Of a stretch of 5,432 bases of DNA, positions 1 to 5,432 are shown one piece after another. The notes below the pieces were generated by a model that searched no databases, had not been told where the DNA came from, and saw nothing but the letters and a program-made list of their open reading frames with translations. A program made the position numbers and the translations under genes. The stretch is from assembly GCA_021790295.1 (NCBI GenBank), contig JAJYIC010000194.1:1-5432 (forward strand), read 5' to 3'. The DNA is from Pseudomonadota bacterium. Lineage in GTDB: Bacteria; Pseudomonadota; Alphaproteobacteria; ATCC43930; CGMCC-115725. Each line of letters begins with the position of its first letter. The first letter of the stretch is position 1.

Positions 1-2
1 AA

Positions 3-236
3 GAGATCTGGCGCGAGATGCTTCATATTTGGGCGAACGAGGTCTATTCGATCGGCATCATCGCCGGCGTTCCCCAACCGGTCGTCGTCAATGACGATCT
101 TCGCGGGGTCCCGGAAGTCGGCATGTACAACTGGAAGCCCGGCGCTTTTTTCGGCATGTACAAGCCTGACGGGTTCTGGTTGGCAACGCCGGCGCGCTTG
201 GCGAAGACCCGCCCCGCAACCCAAACCGGCCGCTGA
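3..236 (+). CDS. ABC transporter substrate-binding protein, family 5 (3' end only)
   Basis: This is the last 77 residues of a periplasmic solute-binding protein of the family 5 (DppA/OppA) type; the gene begins left of the window. The reading frame is open from base 3 and stops at TGA 234-236. The visible tail has the pattern usual at the C-terminus of this family: an aromatic-rich segment with EVYSIGIIAGVPQPVVV, then LRGVPEVGMYNWKPGAFFG and a closing YKPDGFW. In the family the protein captures a peptide, opine or similar solute in the periplasm and delivers it to a DppB/DppC-type permease pair, which is what lies directly downstream on the same strand. The substrate cannot be told from this fragment. 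The final residues after FWLA are poorly conserved in type and look like an ordinary variable tail. Confidence 0.85.
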   Translation, partial: EIWREMLHIWANEVYSIGIIAGVPQPVVVNDDLRGVPEVGMYNWKPGAFFGMYKPDGFWLATPARLAKTRPATQTGR

Positions 237-255
237 CAAGGAAAGGAAACCGCCC

Positions 256-333
256 ATGCTGCCGGCACTTAGAGGCGCTTTTTCGGGCCCCCGAACCCTC
301 GCCTCGACTGTGGGAAACGGCCTCTCATGTTAG
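256..333 (+). CDS. possible 25-residue leader peptide before the permease gene
   Basis: A short frame starts at ATG 256 and stops at TAG 331-333. It is preceded by a purine-rich Shine-Dalgarno stretch (AAGGAAAGGAAA, 238-249) six bases before the ATG, which is better than the one in front of the permease gene itself. Its stop codon overlaps the permease start (ATG 327-329), so ribosomes ending here could re-initiate on the permease. The peptide (begins MLPALRGAF) resembles nothing I recognise and has no run of one amino acid that would suggest attenuation. It may be a chance frame, and the purine stretch may be a remnant. Translation is an inference from signal and position only. Confidence 0.25.
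   Translation: MLPALRGAFSGPRTLASTVGNGLSC
272..305 (+). promoter_or_regulatory. intercistronic stem-loop between binding protein and permease genes
   Basis: The RNA can form an outer stem of six pairs (GAGGCG 272-277 with CGCCTC 300-305) and an inner stem of five pairs (TTCGG 282-286 with CCGAA 291-295) closed by the loop GCCC. There is no T-run after it, so it is not a classic terminator. Structures in this position in binding-protein operons are known to stabilise the upstream message or reduce permease expression. A competing pairing exists: AGAGGC 271-276 also matches GCCTCT 320-325, directly before the permease ATG. The pairing was read by eye and no folding energy was computed. Confidence 0.4.
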
Positions 334-1325
334 GCTATTTTGTGCGCCGGCTTCTGATCATGATCCCCACTCTCATGGCGATCAGCATCGTCATTTTCAC
401 CATTATCAATCTGCCCCAGGGGAACTATTTTTCGACCTATGTCGCCGAGCTGCAAAGCTCCGGGGAAAGAGCCGATCTCAAGAAAATGGAATTTCTTGAA
501 CACGAATACGGGTTCGATCGTCCATTATGGCAACAATATTTGACATGGGCTGGAGGACTTCTTCGCGGAGATATGGGATATTCCTTCCGTTATAACCTTC
601 CCGTCAACAAAGTTGTGGGAGACCGCCTCTTCCTGACGTTCGTCGTTTCTTTCGCAACTATATTGTTTACTTATATTGTTGCCTTTCCCATAGGAATATA
701 CTCCGCGACTCACCAATACAGTATAGGAGATTACCTTCTGACGTTTATCGGCTTTCTGGGGTTGGCGACGCCGAGTTTCCTGTTGGCTTTGGTGCTTCTT
801 TATTTCGCCAATGTCGAGTTCGGCATCTCGATCGGCGGCCTTATGGACCCGAGGTTTTTCGGGCACAGCTGGAGCTGGGCGAAATTCGCCTCGGTCCTCG
901 ACCATTTGTGGATCCCGGTGATCGTTATCGGCAGCGCCGGCACCGCCGGCATGATCCGCCGGTTGCGCGCCAACCTTCTCGACGAATTGCAAAAGCAATA
1001 CGTCGTCACCGCCCGGGCCAAGGGGCTGTCGCCATTGAAGGTGCTGTTCAAATACCCGTTGCGCATGGCCCTCAACCCGTTCATCTCCGATATCGGCTCT
1101 CTGTTGCCGCAAATCATTTCCGGAGCGGTGATCGTCTCGGTGGTGATGTCCTTGCCGACGACGGGGCCGATGCTGCTGTCGGCCTTGCGCAGCCAGGACA
1201 TGTATCTGGCCGGCTCGTTCCTGCTGTTCATGGCCTTTATGACGGTCGTCGGCGTGTTCATTTCGGATCTGGCTCTGGCGCTTCTCGATCCCCGCATCCG
1301 CTTGCAGAAGGGCGCGGAAAGATGA
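327..1325 (+). CDS. ABC transporter permease, DppB/OppB type
   Basis: This is one of the two inner-membrane subunits of a peptide-type importer, 332 residues, a normal length for DppB/OppB relatives. The N-terminus MLGYFVRRLL followed by a hydrophobic segment (about residues 8-29) is the usual first membrane helix of the family. A periplasmic loop with the common YGFDRPLWQQYLTW and LLRGDMGYSF elements follows at about 60-87. Further membrane segments lie near 101-124, 136-160, 195-210, 258-276 and 295-322. The cytoplasmic EAA loop that docks on the ATPase is at about 224-252 (VVTARAKGLSPLKVLFKYPLR). The ATG at 327 has only a weak ribosome site (GGGAAA, 312-317), but it gives the expected N-terminus. 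The stop overlaps the next permease start (ATGA, 1322-1325), indicating translational coupling. Bases about 430-770 are markedly AT-richer than the rest of the gene. The substrate is unknown. Confidence 0.93.
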   Translation: MLGYFVRRLLIMIPTLMAISIVIFTIINLPQGNYFSTYVAELQSSGERADLKKMEFLEHEYGFDRPLWQQYLTWAGGLLRGDMGYSFRYNLPVNKVVGDRLFLTFVVSFATILFTYIVAFPIGIYSATHQYSIGDYLLTFIGFLGLATPSFLLALVLLYFANVEFGISIGGLMDPRFFGHSWSWAKFASVLDHLWIPVIVIGSAGTAGMIRRLRANLLDELQKQYVVTARAKGLSPLKVLFKYPLRMALNPFISDIGSLLPQIISGAVIVSVVMSLPTTGPMLLSALRSQDMYLAGSFLLFMAFMTVVGVFISDLALALLDPRIRLQKGAER

Positions 1326-2503
1326 GCGGGCGCAGCATCGAACTCGGCGCCGGCGAAGCCCCGCAGCATTTCGTTTCGAGGACGCCTTTCGACCCTTATG
1401 CGGTCGAGGCGATGACCTCCTCGCAAGAGCGTTATTACAGGGCTTCCCAATGGCGCCTGATGTGGTGGCGTCTGCGCCGCCACCGCATCGCCGTCGCCTC
1501 AGGCTTCCTGCTTTTGGCGATGTATCTGTCGCTCCCGTTTTGCGAGTTCCTCGCCCCTTACGGTCTCGACGCGCGCAATACCGATTTCATCTATGCGCCG
1601 CCGCAAAGGGTGCATTTTGTCGCCGATGGCCGGCTCACCGCTCCTTACGTCCTCGGCTTCGACTACCATCTCAATCTCAGAAACCTGCGGCGCGTCTACG
1701 CTCCCGACCCGCAAAAAGTGGAAAAGATCCGTTTCTTCTGCCGCGGCGGACGCTATCGCTTTTGGGGCCTCTTTCCGACGGACTATCGTCTTTTCTGCGC
1801 GGCGCGCGGCGGCCAGCTCTTTCTGTTGGGGACCGACCGGCTCGGCCGCGATCTTCTCTCGCGCATGATCTATGGCGCCCGCATTTCGCTGACGATCGGG
1901 CTCTTGGGCGTGGCGGTCAGTTTCACTCTCGGCATCGTCATCGGCGGCATCGCCGGTTATTACGGCGGCTGGACCGACATCCTCATCCAGAGAGCGATCG
2001 AGATCATCCAATCCTTCCCGCACCTGCCTTTGTGGATGGCGCTTTCGGCGATCCTGCCGGTGACCTGGAGCCCGCTTGTCGTCTATTTCGGCATCACCAT
2101 CATTCTGGGGCTCATCGACTGGACGCATCTTGCCCGCGCTGTGCGCGGCAAGCTTCTCGCTTTGCGCGAAGAGGATTTCTGCACGGCCGCGGTTCTGATG
2201 GGGGCGCGCCCGAGGCGGATCATCGGCCGCCATCTTCTGCCCAACTTTATGAGCCACCTGATCGCCTCGGCGACCCTCGTCATCCCCAACATGATCCTCG
2301 GCGAGACCGCTCTTTCCTTTCTCGGGCTCGGGCTCAGGTCGCCGATGACGAGTTGGGGGGTGCTTTTGAACGAAGCCCAGAACATCAATGTGGTGGCGCT
2401 TTACCCCTGGCTCATGCTCCCGGTCGCAAACGTCATCCTGACGGTGCTCGCCTTCAATTTTCTCGGCGACGGGTTGCGCGACGCCGCGGACCCTTACCAC
2501 TGA
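1322..2503 (+). CDS. ABC transporter permease, DppC/OppC type, with large periplasmic insert
   Basis: This is the partner inner-membrane subunit, 393 residues, about 90-100 longer than ordinary DppC/OppC. The start at ATG 1322 overlaps the preceding stop and has AGAAGGG (1306-1312) nine bases upstream. A cytoplasmic N-terminal tail of about 55 residues leads to the first membrane helix (about 57-78). A long segment (about 80-165) containing YAPPQRVHF, YVLGFDYHLNL and RFWGLFPTDYRLF then precedes LLGTDRLGRDLLSRMIYGAR (169-187), the conserved entry to the transport core. The segment should lie in the periplasm and accounts for the extra length; I recall similar inserts in other alphaproteobacterial permeases. 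Membrane helices follow, with the EAA loop at about 283-308 (EEDFCTAAVLMGARPRRIIG, then HLLPN). The C-terminus (FNFLGDGLRDAADP) is typical. No ATPase gene follows; the next gene is convergent after 15 bases. ATG 1412 is a possible but less likely internal start. Confidence 0.93.
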   Translation: MSGRSIELGAGEAPQHFVSRTPFDPYAVEAMTSSQERYYRASQWRLMWWRLRRHRIAVASGFLLLAMYLSLPFCEFLAPYGLDARNTDFIYAPPQRVHFVADGRLTAPYVLGFDYHLNLRNLRRVYAPDPQKVEKIRFFCRGGRYRFWGLFPTDYRLFCAARGGQLFLLGTDRLGRDLLSRMIYGARISLTIGLLGVAVSFTLGIVIGGIAGYYGGWTDILIQRAIEIIQSFPHLPLWMALSAILPVTWSPLVVYFGITIILGLIDWTHLARAVRGKLLALREEDFCTAAVLMGARPRRIIGRHLLPNFMSHLIASATLVIPNMILGETALSFLGLGLRSPMTSWGVLLNEAQNINVVALYPWLMLPVANVILTVLAFNFLGDGLRDAADPYH

Positions 2504-2518
2504 AAATAAGGACCCCTT

Positions 2519-3352
2519 TCAAGGGCAGAGAACCATCCCCTCGCGGGCGACGAGCGTGCCCGGACGACGCGCGGCCGCCGCCGCCGCGACCTCGTCGAGA
2601 AAGGCGTCGTCATGGCCGGGATCGTGATGAAAGAGTACGAGACGGCGCGCGCCCGAGGCCTCGGCGAGGCGCACTCCCTCCTGCCAGGTCGAGTGACCCC
2701 AATCCTTGTGCGCAGGATATTCGGCATCCGTATAGGCGGCGTCATAAATCATAAGATCGGCGCCGGCGGCGAGACGGGCGACTTGCGGGTCGTGCCCCTC
2801 CGGCCGGTGTTCGGTGTCAGTGAGATAGGCGACGCTTTTCCCGCCATAATCGAGCCGGTAGCCGGTGGCGCCGTTCGGATGATTGAGAGGGGCGGTCGAA
2901 AGCCGCACGCCCGGATGAGGAGCGATCTCGTCCCCGGCGGCAAAATCGACGAATTCGAGGCGGGCCGCAAAGATCCCGAGAGGGATCGGGAAAAACGGCG
3001 CCGCCATCATTTTTTTCAAAACCGCCTTGATCCCGAAAGGGGGCTCCAGATGGCCCGACCAGATTCGGATCCGGTACCTCGGGTCATAACAAGGCGCGAA
3101 AAACGGCAATCCGATGATGTGATCGAGATGAGTATGGCTGTAAAAAAGCGCGATTTCCCGAGGCCCGTCTTCCATTGAGAGAGCGTTCCCGAGGCGGCGC
3201 AAACCGGTTCCGCCGTCGAAGATGAGAATCTTCTCGCCGCAACGGACCTCGACGCAGGAAGTATTGCCGCCATAGCGCAGGGTTTCCGCACCGGGGCAGG
3301 CGATGCTGCCGCGCACCCCCCAAAACCGCACCGTCAATTCCGCGCTCTTCAA
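2519..3352 (-). CDS. MBL-fold metallo-hydrolase (PhnP/COG1235-like)
   Basis: This is a 277-residue cytoplasmic hydrolase of the metallo-beta-lactamase fold; I see no signal peptide. The N-terminus FWGVRGSIACPGAETLRYGGNTSCVEVR (about 10-37) is characteristic of the family. The metal site is complete: SHTHLDH (H73, H75, D77, H78), H158 in NHPNG, and D179 in LTDTEH. WGHSTW (H220) and the terminal FHHDP (about 241-245) are further conserved motifs. Relatives include cyclic phosphodiesterases such as PhnP, but most members, including this close form, have no proven substrate, so I give no specific reaction. The start is TTG at 3352-3350, chosen because GGAGGA (3366-3361) lies eight bases before it and the family N-terminus begins there; the first in-frame ATG is well inside the conserved core. 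It is convergent with the permease operon and divergent from the small gene at 3551. Confidence 0.9.
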   Translation of the reverse strand: MKSAELTVRFWGVRGSIACPGAETLRYGGNTSCVEVRCGEKILIFDGGTGLRRLGNALSMEDGPREIALFYSHTHLDHIIGLPFFAPCYDPRYRIRIWSGHLEPPFGIKAVLKKMMAAPFFPIPLGIFAARLEFVDFAAGDEIAPHPGVRLSTAPLNHPNGATGYRLDYGGKSVAYLTDTEHRPEGHDPQVARLAAGADLMIYDAAYTDAEYPAHKDWGHSTWQEGVRLAEASGARRLVLFHHDPGHDDAFLDEVAAAAAARRPGTLVAREGMVLCP

Positions 3353-3550
3353 GCCCCCTGTCCTCCAGACTTTCGAGCCCCCGGCCGCTCGCCTTTTGCC
3401 GGCAACTATATCGTCGCGCCTTGCCCAAAAACCAACGGTGCGGCGCGGCTTTCGCTCGCCGCCGACAAAATCACCGCGTTATCCCTAACCCATCTTTAAC
3501 GCTTGACGCGCTATAGCGCAGAAAACGCTCACTTCGAAGGTGCCGCTCAG
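3353..3550. promoter_or_regulatory. divergent promoter region with inverted repeats
   Basis: This 198-base gap separates two divergent genes and should hold both promoters. For the - strand gene a possible promoter is TTGGTT (3435-3430) and TATAGT (3410-3405), 19 bases apart, which is long and therefore weak. For the + strand gene a good -35-like TTGACG stands at 3503-3508, but I find no matching -10 at the usual distance. Two dyads cluster near it: GCGTTA (3476-3481) with TAACGC (3497-3502), centres 21 bases apart, and the perfect 12-base palindrome GCGCTATAGCGC (3508-3519). They could be operators. The assignment is by eye only. Confidence 0.35.
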
Positions 3551-3751
3551 ATGTCAGAAGACGAGTACGAAGCGGCTCTGGCCGCCTACCTGCGCAGCAA
3601 ATCCGTCACCCGCTGCCCGACGGTGTGCGTCGTTCCAACCCAGGCGAGCGTCGCCGAAGCCGATCGCGCCGCTTATCGCGCTTATGTCGCCGCGAGAGAG
3701 GCCCAGCGCCTCGAACGCTTGAAGGCTCTGCAAGAGATGCTCCGGCCCTGA
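3551..3751 (+). CDS. small conserved-looking protein with CPTVC motif, function unknown
   Basis: This is a 66-residue soluble protein. The start ATG 3551 is preceded by GAAGGT (3536-3541) at a normal nine-base spacing; a TTG at 3503 would add 16 residues but lies in the -35-like element and lacks such a site. The N-terminus is acidic (MSEDEYEAALAAYL), the middle holds SVTRCPTVCVVPTQASV with cysteines at 22 and 26, and the rest (about 34-64) is an Ala/Arg/Glu-rich stretch likely to form one long helix. I recall short alphaproteobacterial hypothetical proteins with a similar TRCPT-C-PTQ pattern, but no function is known to me. Two cysteines alone would make an incomplete metal site, so a dimer, a disulfide or a purely structural role are all possible. 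It is convergent with the crotonase gene (43 bases between stops). Confidence 0.75.
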   Translation: MSEDEYEAALAAYLRSKSVTRCPTVCVVPTQASVAEADRAAYRAYVAAREAQRLERLKALQEMLRP

Positions 3752-3755
3752 GCGT

Positions 3756-3806
3756 CCTCGGAGAAGCCGCGAGGGTGAGCTCCCTTCCGAGGGCTCAGCG
3801 CCCTTT
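3756..3806 (+). terminator. possible terminator between convergent genes
   Basis: Two overlapping hairpins are possible. One has an outer stem CCTCGGA (3756-3762) with TCCGAGG (3786-3792), enclosing a smaller stem AGGG (3772-3775) with CCCT (3782-3785). The other is AGGGC (3790-3794) with GCCCT (3800-3804), loop TCAGC, followed by TTGT. The second has the hairpin plus short T-rich tail expected of a weak intrinsic terminator for the small + strand gene, and it runs into the end of the crotonase gene. The two share bases 3790-3792 and cannot form together. Confidence 0.35.
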
Positions 3807-4532
3807 GTAATGCGGTTTGCGCCCTTCGCGGAACGCGGCAATGCCCTCGGCCGCATCGGCGCTTGTGCGCACCGCCGCAACCTCCGCGCCAAAGCGCGCG
3901 GCAAGTTCGGATGGCCCCTTCGGCAGGATGTCTCTTTCGACAAAGCGCTTGAGCGTCGCAAGAGGAAGGGGCGCGAGAAGAGCGATCTTTTGCGCGAGAA
4001 GAAGAGCCTCGTCGCATTCCCGGCCATCGGCCACGACGCGGTTAGCGAGCCCCGCTTCGTAAGCGCGGCGGGCCGAAATCGGTTCCCCGAGCAGCATCAG
4101 TTCCATCGCGATCTTGTGCGGGATGCGCGCGGCAAGCGAGGCGATCATCCCGCCGGTGACGCCGATCTTGGCTTCGGGATAGGAAAATTTCGCGCTTTCC
4201 GCGGCGAGGAGAAGGTCGCACATCATCGCGAGGACCAGCCCGCCGCCGATGCACCAGCCGGAAACGGCGGCGATGATCGGCTTTTTGCCCTCGAATCCGA
4301 CCCCCGGAACGGCGCGCCACAATTCCGGCAGGTCGGTCACATCGGCGCCTGCGGAAAAGGCGCGCCCGCCTTTGCCCATAAGGATCGCCACCCTTTGGTG
4401 CGAATTCTCGAAGCCGATAAAAGCCTCCTGCAAGGCTTTTGCGACTTCGTTGTTGATGGCGTTCAATTTTTCCGGCCGGTTTATGGCGATGACCGAGACC
4501 GGCCCACTCTCTTCGACGCTGACGACGCTCAT
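3795..4532 (-). CDS. crotonase-family protein (enoyl-CoA hydratase/isomerase)
   Basis: This is a 245-residue cytoplasmic acyl-CoA enzyme of the crotonase fold, slightly shorter than the usual 255-260. Family marks in order: VIAINRPEKLNAIN (14-27), FSAGADVTDLPE (59-70) with the first oxyanion-hole backbone, SGWCIGGGLVLAMMCDLLLA (91-110) with the second, FSYPEAKIGV (116-125), ISARRAYEAGLANRVV (152-167) and the closing FREGRKPHYKG. Aligned by eye with the rat mitochondrial hydratase, E120 matches catalytic Glu164, but the site of Glu144 is V100. Relatives with one glutamate include enoyl-CoA isomerases, so isomerase or another crotonase reaction is as likely as hydration. The start ATG 4532 has a very strong GGAGGAG (4543-4537) in front. 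The frame continues open upstream to about 4955, but that extension is arginine-rich and opposite the HAD gene. The gene stands alone, convergent with the small gene and divergent from the HAD gene. Confidence 0.92.
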   Translation of the reverse strand: MSVVSVEESGPVSVIAINRPEKLNAINNEVAKALQEAFIGFENSHQRVAILMGKGGRAFSAGADVTDLPELWRAVPGVGFEGKKPIIAAVSGWCIGGGLVLAMMCDLLLAAESAKFSYPEAKIGVTGGMIASLAARIPHKIAMELMLLGEPISARRAYEAGLANRVVADGRECDEALLLAQKIALLAPLPLATLKRFVERDILPKGPSELAARFGAEVAAVRTSADAAEGIAAFREGRKPHYKGR

Positions 4533-4722
4533 GGATCTCCTCCAGAGAGAATGCGGCGATTTTCCGCAAAAGGGGTTCGCCTCGGCGAGGTAAGGATAGC
4601 GCGCCTTCGCCGCCGCCCGAGGCATTTCTCGCAGCGGATGCGCGCGACGGATGGCGCGACGGGGCGCCCTGTGATTTGATCGCCGCCGATGTGCTGCAGG
4701 AGCGCGTTTGCGGGATAAACCG
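4533..4722. promoter_or_regulatory. divergent intergenic region between crotonase and HAD genes
   Basis: This stretch must hold the start signals of both neighbours. The only clear elements are the crotonase Shine-Dalgarno (4543-4537) and a CAGGAG (4697-4702) that would serve a TTG start at 4708 for the HAD gene. A short dyad CCTCG-G-CGAGG lies at 4580-4590. I see no convincing -35/-10 pair on either strand. Confidence 0.3.
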
Positions 4723-5432
4723 ATGGCGCCTTTGCCGCGGGCGATCATTTTCGATCTCGACGATACGATCCTTTCCGTCAACGCCAAGCCGCGCGAGGCG
4801 TGGCTGCGGGCGGCGCAGCTATCTGACGAGGCGCTTTTCCCCCTTTCGCCCGAAACGGTCGTCGCGGCGATCGAAGCCCGCTCGCGCGAGGCTTGGAGCG
4901 ATTCCGCCTGGAACCGCGCGTGGCGCGGCCGCCTCCTTTTGGCCCGGCGCCTCATCGTCGCCGCCGCCTTTGCCGATCTCGCCGCCGCCGGCCGCCCCGC
5001 GCCTCCGGCCGCGGCCGGCGAAGCGATCGCCGATCGTTTTTCGGCCTCGCGCGAAAGGGATCAACGACTTTTTCCCGGCGCCCTCGAAACCCTCGCGCGC
5101 CTGCGGCGGGAAAGGGTGCGTCTGGCGCTTTTGACGAACGGAGCCGGCGAGCCGCAACGCGCAAAAATCACCCGTTTCGGGCTCGAAACCTATTTCGACG
5201 CCGTCCTTATCGAAGGCGAACTCGGCTTCGGCAAACCCGAAGAGAGGGCCTATACCAACGCCCTCGAAGCGCTCGAAAGCCCGGCAAAGGAAAGCTGGAT
5301 CGTCGGCGACAACCTCGAATGGGAGGTGAAGGCGCCGCAAAACTGCGGCATTTACGCGATCTGGTGCGATTCCTACGGTACCGGGCTCCCGCCCGGTTCC
5401 GCGATCCTCCCCGACCGGATCATCAGAAGCCT
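4723..5432 (+). CDS. HAD-superfamily hydrolase, subfamily I (3' end outside window)
   Basis: At least 236 residues of a soluble haloacid-dehalogenase-like hydrolase, open to the window edge. All four motifs are present: I, IIFDLDDTIL with nucleophile D11 and acid D13; II, LALLTNG with T138; III, K171 in GFGKPEE; IV, IVGDNLEWEV with D196 and E201 as likely Mg2+ ligands. A helical segment between motifs I and II (about 20-115), with an Ala/Pro-rich stretch near 87-101, fits a C1-type cap, as in phosphoglycolate phosphatase and haloacid dehalogenase relatives. The usual chemistry is hydrolysis of a small phosphomonoester through an aspartyl-phosphate, but the substrate cannot be read from this. 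The ATG at 4723 puts motif I at a normal distance. A TTG at 4708 is a real alternative, having AGGAG (4698-4702) five bases upstream while the ATG has no good site; it would add five residues. An in-frame stop at 4672 limits further extension. Confidence 0.9.
   Translation, partial: MAPLPRAIIFDLDDTILSVNAKPREAWLRAAQLSDEALFPLSPETVVAAIEARSREAWSDSAWNRAWRGRLLLARRLIVAAAFADLAAAGRPAPPAAAGEAIADRFSASRERDQRLFPGALETLARLRRERVRLALLTNGAGEPQRAKITRFGLETYFDAVLIEGELGFGKPEERAYTNALEALESPAKESWIVGDNLEWEVKAPQNCGIYAIWCDSYGTGLPPGSAILPDRIIRS

Noticed and set aside
525..1483. Two - strand open frames opposite the first permease
   Set aside because: No family features and no credible ribosome site seen; the + strand frame is an unmistakable permease.
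1499..2500. Long - strand open frame opposite the second permease
   Set aside because: Charged, low-complexity product with no membrane or domain pattern; antisense shadow of a well-supported gene.
2504..2525. Terminator between the permease operon and the MBL gene
   Set aside because: Only CCCT/AGGG with a four-base loop (2514-2525) can pair and no T-run follows; too weak to call although a terminator is expected here.
1450..2754. Long + strand open frame (434 codons) across the second permease
   Set aside because: Its product is Arg/Pro/His-rich without any domain and lies in another frame of a clear permease gene; it is a GC-rich shadow.
3810..4679. + strand open frame of 289 codons opposite the crotonase
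   Set aside because: Antisense to a gene with complete family motifs; the product is an Arg-rich mixture typical of shadow frames.
4533..4955. N-terminal extension of the crotonase to 386 residues
   Set aside because: The added part is Arg/Ser/Ala-rich, overlaps the HAD gene on the opposite strand, and the ATG at 4532 has a very strong ribosome site and the expected family N-terminus.
4676..5134. + strand frame of 152 codons at the start of the HAD gene
   Set aside because: It reads the HAD motif I region out of frame; the HAD frame carries all four motifs without interruption.
1..5432. Mobile element, CRISPR, toxin-antitoxin or phage-defence system
   Set aside because: No transposase, integrase, direct-repeat array, terminal repeats or defence-type domain is visible; the small gene at 3551 is not paired with a neighbour on its strand.

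Overview
The window looks like chromosomal DNA from an alphaproteobacterium, most likely of the Hyphomicrobiales. The grounds are GC-rich codon usage (about 60-67% GC in the stretches I hand-counted), the style of the peptide-type ABC transporter, and the form of the MBL-fold and HAD proteins. I cannot name the genus. I see no rRNA, tRNA, CRISPR, insertion sequence or phage gene.

Left part (1-2503, + strand): the end of a peptide/opine-type (family 5) solute-binding protein gene is followed by two inner-membrane permease genes, DppB/OppB-like and DppC/OppC-like, which overlap by ATGA. Together they are the binding protein and transmembrane part of one importer. No ATPase gene follows; the operon ends against a convergent gene. 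The gap between binding protein and first permease (237-326) holds a predicted two-tier stem-loop and a 25-codon mini-ORF with a Shine-Dalgarno sequence. It could serve as a control point that keeps permease output below that of the binding protein.

Middle part (2519-3751): a metallo-beta-lactamase-fold hydrolase on the - strand with a TTG start, and, divergent from it across about 200 bases, a 66-residue protein of unknown function with a CPTVC motif. The shared upstream region carries two inverted repeats.

Right part (3795-5432): a crotonase-family (enoyl-CoA hydratase/isomerase) gene on the - strand, convergent with the small gene and divergent from a HAD-superfamily hydrolase gene that runs off the right end. 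The crotonase keeps the second catalytic glutamate but has valine at the first, so its reaction may not be hydration.

Apart from the transporter operon, the genes look like independent housekeeping or accessory metabolic units. I find no convincing evidence for a new multi-gene system. The points most worth a second look are the crotonase active site, the transporter leader region, the small CPTVC protein with its upstream repeats, and the AT-rich segment inside the first permease.
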